From Notolepis coatsorum (taxonomy: Eukaryota; Chordata; Actinopteri; Aulopiformes; Paralepididae), in NCBI GenBank assembly GCA_963971535.1, contig OZ020590.1:153948140-154012139 (forward strand): DNA of 64,000 nt, read 5' to 3'. Shown one piece after another: positions 55,541 through 64,000 of this stretch (position 1 is its first letter; each line of letters starts with the position of its first letter). A model generated the notes under the pieces. That model did no database searches, was not told the DNA's origin, and saw only the letters and a program-made list of their open reading frames with translations. Position numbers and translations under genes: made by a program.

Positions 55541-58500
55541 AGGTTTTCATCTGTGTGGGTATCAAACAGGAAGAAAGACTGTCAGGTTTGAATAAACTGT
55601 GTGGGTATCAAACAGGAAGAAAGACTGTCAGGTTTGAATAAACTGTGTGGGTATCAAACAGGGAGAAAGACTGTCAGGTTTTAAACTGTGTGGGTATCAA
55701 ACATGAAGAAAGACTGTCAGGTTTGAATAAACTGTGTGGGTATCAAACAGGAAGAAAGACTGTCAGGTTTTAAACTGTGTGGGTATCAAACAGGAAGAAA
55801 GACTGTCAGGTTTTAAACTGTGTGGGTATCAAACAGGAAGAAAGACTGTCAGGTTTTAAACTGTGTGGGTATCAAACAGGGAGAAAGACTGTCAGGTTTT
55901 AAACTGTGTGGGTATCAAACAGGAAGAAAGACTGTCAGGTTTTAAACTGTGTGGGTATCAAACAGGGAGAACGACTGTCAGGTTTTGAACTGTGTGGGTA
56001 TCAAACAGGGAGAAAGACTGTCAGGTTTTAAACTGTGTGGGTATCAAACAGGGAGAAAGACTGTCAGGTTTTAAACTGTGTGGGTATCAAACAGGGAGAA
56101 AGACTGTCAGGTTTTAAACTGTGTGGGTATCAAACAGGGAGAAAGACTGTCAGGTTTTGAACTGTGTGGGTATCAAACAGGGAGAAAGACTGTCAGGTTT
56201 TAAACTGTGTGGGTATCAAACAGGGAGAAAGACTGTCAGGTTTTAAACTGTGTGGGTATCAAACAGGAAGAAAGACTGTCAGGTTTTAAACTGTGTGGGT
56301 ATCAAACAGGGAGAAAGACTGTCAGGTTTTAAACTGTGTGAGTATCAAACAGGAAGAAAGACTGTCAGGTTTTAAACTGTGTGGGTATCAAACAGGGAGA
56401 AAAACTGTCAGGTTTTAAACTGTGTGGGTATCAAACAGGAAGAAAGACTGTCAGGTTTTAAACTGTGTGGGTATCAAACAGGAAGAAAGACTGTCAGGTT
56501 TTAAACTGTGTGGGTATCAAACAGGAAGAAAGACTGTCAGGTTTTAAACTGTGTGGGTATCAAACAGGAAGAAAGACTGTCAGGTTTTAAACTGTGTGGG
56601 TATCAAACAGGAAGAAAGACTGTCAGGTTTTTAACCTGTGTGGGTATCGAACAGGGAGAAAGACTGTCAGGTTTTAAACTGTGTGGGTATCAAACAGGGA
56701 GAAAGACTGTCAGGTTTTAAACTGTGTGGGTATCGAACAGGGAGAAAGACTTTCAGGTTTTAAACTGTGTGGGTATCAAACAGGGAGAAAGACTGTCAGG
56801 TTTTAAACTGTGTGGGTATCAAACAGGGAGAAAGACTGTCAGGTTTTAAACTGTGTGGGTATCAAACAGGGAGAAAGACGGTCAGGTTTTAAACTGTGTG
56901 GGTATCAAACAGGGAGAAAGACTGTCAGGTTTTAAACTGTGTGGGTATCAAACAGGAAGAAAGACTGTCAGGTTTTAAACTGTGTGGGTATCAAACAGGG
57001 AGAAAGACGGTCAGGTTTTAAACTGTGTGGGTATCAAACAGGAAGAAAGACTGTCAGGTTTTAAACTGTGTGGGTATCAAACAGGGAGAAAGACTGTCAG
57101 GTTTTAAACTGTGTGGGTATCAAACAGGGAGAAAGACTGTCAGGTTTTAAACTGTGTGGGTATCAAACAGGGAGAAAGACTGTCAGGTTTGAATAAACTG
57201 TGTGGGTATCAAACAGGGAGAAAGACTGTCAGGTTTTAAACTGTGTGGGTATCAAACATGAAGAAAGACTGTCAGGTTTGAATAAACTGTGTGGGTATCA
57301 AACAGGAAGAAAGACTGTCAGGTTTGAATAAACTGTGTGGGTATCAAACAGGGAGAAAGACTGTCAGGTTTTAAACTGTGGGTATCAAACATGAAGAAAG
57401 ACTGTCAGGTTTGAATAAACTGTGTGGGTATCAAACAGGAAGAAAGACTGTCAGGTTTTAAACTGTGTGGGTATCAAACAGGAAGAAAGACTGTCAGGTT
57501 TTAAACTGTGTGGGTATCAAACAGGAAGAAAGACTGTCAGGTTTTAAACTGTGTGGGTATCAAACAGGGAGAAAGACTGTCAGGTTTTAAACTGTGTGGG
57601 TATCAAACAGGAAGAAAGACTGTCAGGTTTTAAACTGTGTGGGTATCAAACAGGGAGAAAGACTGTCAGGTTTTGAACTGTGTGGGTATCAAACAGGGAG
57701 AAAGACTGTCAGGTTTTAAACTGTGTGGGTATCAAACAGGGAGAAAGACTGTCAGGTTTTAAACTGTGTGGGTATCAAACAGGGAGAAAGACTGTCAGGT
57801 TTTAAACTGTGTGGGTATCAAACAGGGAGAAAGACTGTCAGGTTTTGAACTGTGTGGGTATCAAACAGGGAGAAAGACTGTCAGGTTTTAAACTGTGTGG
57901 GTATCAAACAGGGAGAAAGACTGTCAGGTTTTAAACTGTGTGGGTATCAAACAGGAAGAAAGACTGTCAGGTTTTAAACTGTGTGGGTATCAAACAGGGA
58001 GAAAGACTGTCAGGTTTTAAACTGTGTGAGTATCAAACAGGAAGAAAGACTGTCAGGTTTTAAACTGTGTGGGTATCAAACAGGGAGAAAGACTGTCAGG
58101 TTTTAAACTGTGTGGGTATCAAACAGGAAGAAAGACTGTCAGGTTTTAAACTGTGTGGGTATCAAACAGGAAGAAAGACTGTCAGGTTTTAAACTGTGTG
58201 GGTATCAAACAGGAAGAAAGACTGTCAGGTTTTAAACTGTGTGGGTATCAAACAGGAAGAAAGACTGTCAGGTTTTAAACTGTGTGGGTATCAAACAGGA
58301 AGAAAGACTGTCAGGTTTTTAACCTGTGTGGGTATCGAACAGGGAGAAAGACTGTCAGGTTTTAAACTGTGTGGGTATCAAACAGGGAGAAAGACTGTCA
58401 GGTTTTAAACTGTGTGGGTATCGAACAGGGAGAAAGATTTTCAGGTTTTAAACTGTGTGGGTATCAAACAGGGAGAAAGACTGTCAGGTTTTAAACTGTG

Positions 58501-61500
58501 TGGGTATCAAACAGGGAGAAAGACTGTCAGGTTTTAAACTGTGTGGGTATCAAACAGGGAGAAAGACGGTCATGTTTTAAACTGTGTGGGTATCAAACAG
58601 GGAGAAAGACTGTCAGGTTTTAAACTGTGTGGGTATCAAACAGGAAGAAAGACTGTCAGGTTTTAAACTGTGTGGGTATCAAACAGGGAGAAAGACGGTC
58701 AGGTTTTAAACTGTGTGGGTATCAAACAGGAAGAAAGACTGTCAGGTTTTAAACTGTGTGGGTATCAAACAGGGAGAAAGACTGTCAGGTTTTAAACTGT
58801 GTGAGTATCAAACAGGAAGAAAGACTGTCAGGTTTTAAACTGTGTGGGTATCAAACAGGGAGAAAGACTGTCAGGTTTTAAACTGTGTGGGTATCAAACA
58901 GGAAGAAAGACTGTCAGGTTTTAAACTGTGTGAGTGTCAAACAGGAAGAAAGACTGTCAGGTTTTAAACTGTGTGGGTATCAAACAGGAAGAAAGACTGT
59001 CAGGTTTTAAACTGTGTGGGTATCAAACAGGGAGAAAGACTGTCAGGTTTTAAACTGTGTGGGTATCAAACAGGGAGAAAGACTGTCAGGTTTTAAACTG
59101 TGTGGGTATCAAACAGGGAGAAAGACGGTCAGGTTTTAAACTGTGTGGGTATCAAACAGGGAGAAAGACTGTCAGGTTTTAAACTGTGTGGGTATCAAAC
59201 AGGAAGAAAGACTGTCAGGTTTTAAACTGTGTGGGTATCAAACAGGGAGAAAGACGGTCAGGTTTTAAACTGTGTGTGTATCAAACAGGAAGAAAGACTG
59301 TCAGGTTTTAAACTGTGTGGGTATCAAACAGGGAGAAAGACTGTCAGGTTTTAAACTGTGTGGGTATCAAACAGGGAGAAAGACTGTCAGGTTTTAAACT
59401 GTGTGGGTATCAAACAGGGAGAAAGACTGTCAGGTTTGAATAAACTGTGTGGGTATCAAACGGGGAGAAAGACTGTCAGGTTTTAAACTGTGTGGGTATC
59501 AAACATGAAGAAAGACTGTCAGGTTTGAATAAACTGTGTGGGTATCAAACAGGAAGAAAGACTGTCAGGTTTGAATAAACTGTGTGGGTATCAAACAGGG
59601 AGAAAGACTGTCAGGTTTTAAACTGTGGGTATCAAACATGAAGAAAGACTGTCAGGTTTGAATAAACTGTGTGGGTATCAAACAGGAAGAAAGACTGTCA
59701 GGTTTTAAACTGTGTGGGTATCAAACAGGAAGAAAGACTGTCAGGTTTTAAACTGTGTGGGTATCAAACAGGAAGAAAGACTGTCAGGTTTTAAACTGTG
59801 TGGGTATCAAACAGGGAGAAAGACTGTCAGGTTTTAAACTGTGTGGGTATCAAACAGGAAGAAAGACTGTCAGGTTTTAAACTGTGTGGGTATCAAACAG
59901 GGAGAAAGACTGTCAGGTTTTAAACTGTGTGGGTATCAAACAGGGAGAAAGACTGTCAGGTTTTAAACTGTGTGGGTATCAAACAGGGAGAAAGACTGTC
60001 AGGTTTTGAACTGTGTGGGTATCAAACAGGGAGAAAGACTGTCAGGTTTTAAACTGTGTGGGTATCAAACAGGGAGAAAGACTGTCAGGTTTTAAACTGT
60101 GTGGGTATCAAACAGGAAGAAAGACTGTCAGGTTTTAAACTGTGTGGGTATCAAACAGGGAGAAAGACTGTCAGGTTTTAAACTGTGTGAGTATCAAACA
60201 GGAAGAAAGACTGTCAGGTTTTAAACTGTGTGGGTATCAAACAGGGAGAAAGACTGTCAGGTTTTAAACTGTGTGGGTATCAAACAGGAAGAAAGACTGT
60301 CAGGTTTTAAACTGTGTGGGTATCAAACAGGAAGAAAGACTGTCAGGTTTTAAACTGTGTGGGTATCAAACAGGAAGAAAGACTGTCAGGTTTTAAACTG
60401 TGTGGGTATCAAACAGGAAGAAAGACTGTCAGGTTTTAAACTGTGTGGGTATCAAACATGAAGAAAGACTGTCAGGTTTTTAACCTGTGTGGGTATCGAA
60501 CAGGGAGAAAGACTGTCAGGTTTTAAACTGTGTGGGTATCAAACAGGGAGAAAGACTGTCAGGTTTTAAACTGTGTGGGTATCGAACAGGGAGAAAGACT
60601 TTCAGGTTTTAAACTGTGTGGGTATCAAACAGGGAGAAAGACTGTCAGGTTTTAAACTGTGTGGGTATCAAACAGGGAGAAAGACTGTCAGGTTTTAAAC
60701 TGTGTGGGTATCAAACAGGGAGAAAGACGGTCAGGTTTTAAACTGTGTGGGTATCAAACAGGGAGAAAGACTGTCAGGTTTTAAACTGTGTGGGTATCAA
60801 ACAGGAAGAAAGACTGTCAGGTTTTAAACTGTGTGGGTATCAAACAGGGAGAAAGACGGTCAGGTTTTAAACTGTGTGGGTATCAAACAGGAAGAAAGAC
60901 TGTCAGGTTTTAAACTGTGTGGGTATCAAACAGGGAGAAAGACTGTCAGGTTTTAAACTGTGTGGGTATCAAACAGGGAGAAAGACTGTCAGGTTTTAAA
61001 CTGTGTGGGTATCAAACAGGGAGAAAGACTGTCAGGTTTGAATAAACTGTGTGGGTATCAAACAGGGAGAAAGACTGTCAGGTTTTAAACTGTGTGGGTA
61101 TCAAACATGAAGAAAGACTGTCAGGTTTGAATAAACTGTGTGGGTATCAAACAGGAAGAAAGACTGTCAGGTTTGAATAAACTGTGTGGGTATCAAACAG
61201 GGAGAAAGACTGTCAGGTTTTAAACTGTGTGGGTATCAAACATGAAGAAAGACTGTCAGGTTTGAATAAACTGTGTGGGTATCAAACAGGAAGAAAGACT
61301 GTCAGGTTTTAAACTGTGTGGGTATCAAACAGGAAGAAAGACTGTCAGGTTTTAAACTGTGTGGGTATCAAACAGGGAGAAAGACTGTCAGGTTTTAAAC
61401 TGTGTGGGTATCAAACAGGGAGAAAGACTGTCAGGTTTTGAACTGTGTGGGTATCAAACAGGGAGAAAGACTGTCAGGTTTTAAACTGTGTGGGTATCAA

Positions 61501-64000
61501 ACAGGGAGAAAGACTGTCAGGTTTTAAACTGTGTGGGTATCAAACAGGAAGAAAGACTGTCAGGTTTTAAACTGTGTGGGTATCAAACAGGGAGAAAGAC
61601 TGTCAGGTTTTAAACTGTGTGAGTATCAAACAGGAAGAAAGACTGTCAGGTTTTAAACTGTGTGGGTATCAAACAGGGAGAAAGACTGTCAGGTTTTAAA
61701 CTGTGTGGGTATCAAACAGGAAGAAAGACTGTCAGGTTTTAAACTGTGTGGGTATCAAACAGGAAGAAAGACTGTCAGGTTTTAAACTGTGTGGGTATCA
61801 AACAGGAAGAAAGACTGTCAGGTTTTAAACTGTGTGGGTATCAAACAGGAAGAAAGACTGTCAGGTTTTAAACTGTGTGGGTATCAAACAGGAAGAAAGA
61901 CTGTCAGGTTTTTAACCTGTGTGGGTATCGAACAGGGAGAAAGACTGTCAGGTTTTAAACTGTGTGGGTATCAAACAGGGAGAAAGACTGTCAGGTTTTA
62001 AACTGTGTGGGTATCGAACAGGGAGAAAGACTTTCAGGTTTTAAACTGTGTGGGTATCAAACAGGGAGAAAGACTGTCAGGTTTTAAACTGTGTGGGTAT
62101 CAAACAGGGAGAAAGACGGTCAGGTTTTAAACTGTGTGGGTATCAAACAGGGAGAAAGACTGTCAGGTTTTAAACTGTGTGGGTATCAAACAGGAAGAAA
62201 GACTGTCAGGTTTTAAACTGTGTGGGTATCAAACAGGGAGAAAGACGGTCAGGTTTTAAACTGTGTGGGTATCAAACAGGAAGAAAGACTGTCAGGTTTT
62301 AAACTGTGTGGGTATCAAACAGGGAGAAAGACTGTCAGGTTTTAAACTGTGTGGGTATCAAACAGGGAGAAAGACTGTCAGGTTTTAAACTGTGTGGGTA
62401 TCAAACAGGGAGAAAGACTGTCAGGTTTTAAACTGTGTGGGTATCAAACAGGAAGAAAGACTGTCAGGTTTTAAACTGTGTGGGTATCAAACAGGGAGAA
62501 AGACTGTCAGGTTTTAAACTGTGTGGGTATCAAACATGGAGAAAGACTGTCAGGTTTTAAACTGTGTGGGTATCAAACAGGAAGAAAGACTCTCAGGTTT
62601 TAAACTGTGTGGGTATCAAACAGGGAGAAAGACTGTCAGGTGTTAAACTGTGTGAGTATCAAACAGGGAGAAAGACTGTCAGGTTTTAAACTGTGTGGGT
62701 ATCGAACAGGGAGAAAGACTTTCAGGTTTTAAACTGTGTGGGTATCAAACAGGGAGAAAGACTGTCAGGTTTTAAACTGTGTGGGTATCAAACAGGGAGA
62801 AAGACTGTCAGGTTTTAAACTGTGTGGGTATCAAACAGGGAGAAAGACGGTCAGGTTTTAAACTGTGTGGGTATCAAACAGGGAGAAAGACTGTCAGGTT
62901 TTAAACTGTGTGGGTATCAAACAGGAAGAAAGACTGTCAGGTTTTAAACTGTGTGGGTATCAAACAGGGAGAAAGACGGTCAGGTTTTAAACTGTGTGGG
63001 TATCAAACAGGAAGAAAGACTGTCAGGTTTTAAACTGTGTGGGTATCAAACAGGGAGAAAGACTGTCAGGTTTTAAACTGTGTGGGTATCAAACAGGGAG
63101 AAAGACTGTCAGGTTTTAAACTGTGTGGGTATCAAACAGGGAGAAAGACTGTCAGGTTTTAAACTGTGTGGGTATCAAACAGGGAGAAAGACTGTCAGGT
63201 TTTAAACTGTGTGAGTATCAAACAGGGAGAAAGACTGTCAGGTTTTAAACTGTGTGGGTATCAAACAGGAAGAAAGACTGTCAGGTTTTAAACTGTGTGG
63301 GTATCAAACAGGGAGAAAGACTGTCAGGTTTTAAACTGTGTGGGTATCAAACAGGGAGAAAGACTGTCAGGTTTTAAACTGTGTGGGTATCAAACAGGAA
63401 GAAAGACGGTCAGGTTTTAAACTGTGTGGGTATCAAACAGGAAGAAAGACTTTCAGGTTTTAAACTGTGTGGGTATCAAACAGGAAGAAAGACTGTCAGG
63501 TTTTAAACTGTGTGGGTATCAAACAGGGAGAAAGACTGTCAGGTTTTAAACTGTGTGGGTATCAAACAGGGAGAAAGACTCTCAGGTTTTAAACTGTGTG
63601 GGTATCAAACAGGGAGAAAGACTTTCAGGTGTTAAACTGTGTGGGTATCAAACAGGGAGAAAGACTGTCAGGTTTTAACCTGTGTGGGTATCAAACAGGG
63701 AGAAAGACTGTCAGGTTTTAAACTGTGTGGGTATCAAACAGGGAGAAAGACTGTCAGGTGTTAAACTGTGTGGGTATCAAACAGGGAGAAAGACTGTCAG
63801 GTTTTAAACTGTGTGGGTATCAAACAGGAAGAAAGACTTTCAGGTTTTAAACTGTGTGGGTATCAAACAGGAAGAAAGACTGTCAGGTTTTAAACTGTGT
63901 GGGTATCAAACAGGGAGAAAGACTGTCAGGTTTTAAACTGTGTGGGTATCAAACAGGGAGAAAGACTCTCAGGTTTTAAACTGTGTGGGTATCAAACAGG
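55541..64000. repeat. 43-bp minisatellite array, about 197 units, running off the window
   Basis: The unit is TTTTAAACTGTGTGGGTATC then AAACAGGGAGAAAGACTGTCAGG. 46-bp variants carry TTTGAATAAACTG. Marker variants recur in the same order: TTTTTAACCTGTGTGG at about 56628, 58315, 60476 and 61908, and TTTGAATAA clusters near 55.6, 57.2-57.4, 59.4-59.6 and 61.0-61.3 kb. This shows higher-order repeats of roughly 1.4-2.2 kb. No coding potential is supported. Confidence 0.97.

Overview
The window looks like repeat-dense intergenic DNA of a teleost fish. The evidence is the mix of non-LTR retrotransposons with tetranucleotide tails (several copies of an L2/CR1-type family and of a Rex1/CR1-like family), hAT-type DNA transposons with 8-bp target duplications, tRNA-derived SINEs, very long microsatellites and minisatellites, and a teleost-style C2H2 zinc-finger gene whose N-terminal half is built of acidic repeats. 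No bacterial or organellar gene is present, and the only host-type protein-coding sequences I can defend are two zinc-finger exons and the THAP-like fragments beside them.

Layout. Positions 1-3215 hold a (GA)n tract, a complete hAT-type MITE (688-1043), a second GA-rich array and a GT tract. From 3216 a large segmental duplication begins. Copy 1 covers 3216-9395 and 18771-23240; copy 2 covers 30155-40138 and 40139-46300, where it runs into a 200-bp N gap. The two parts of copy 1 are separated by about 9.4 kb (9396-18770) that copy 2 lacks. That segment has a long L2-like LINE sitting inside an inverted repeat, a 54-bp minisatellite, a 2.5-kb palindrome, a 454-bp fold-back element and further L2-like copies. 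Between the two copies (23241-30154) lies a transposon nest at least four levels deep: a hAT element containing a second hAT, containing an L2-like LINE, containing a Rex1-like LINE.

Each copy of the duplication carries, on the minus strand, a THAP-like fragment followed by a C2H2 zinc-finger exon. In copy 2 (35401-37199) the exon is open, with five 58-residue acidic repeats and six complete fingers. In copy 1 (6588-8211) a one-base deletion breaks the frame near the 5' end, leaving four repeats and six fingers. Both share a stop codon inside what was a seventh finger. Copy 2 later gained a 2.27-kb L2-like LINE just 3' of the zinc-finger exon (33053-35323) and a Rex1-like LINE (38514-39958), neither present in copy 1.

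From 46.5 kb to the end the window is almost all tandem repeats: a purine-rich GGAGGAGG-type array, GATA arrays flanking a LINE, a 34-bp minisatellite (49.75-55.15 kb) split by 1.7 kb of T-rich sequence, and a 43-bp minisatellite from 55.54 kb past the window end with higher-order structure. Large open frames across these arrays are by-products of unit length, not genes. The tandem arrays, the N gap and the near-identical duplicate are all places where the assembly itself may be wrong. In particular, the duplication could be two haplotypes laid end to end. I see no clearly novel functional system. The most interesting items are the zinc-finger paralogue pair with its expanding lysine-acidic repeat, and the structural record of transposon and duplication events.
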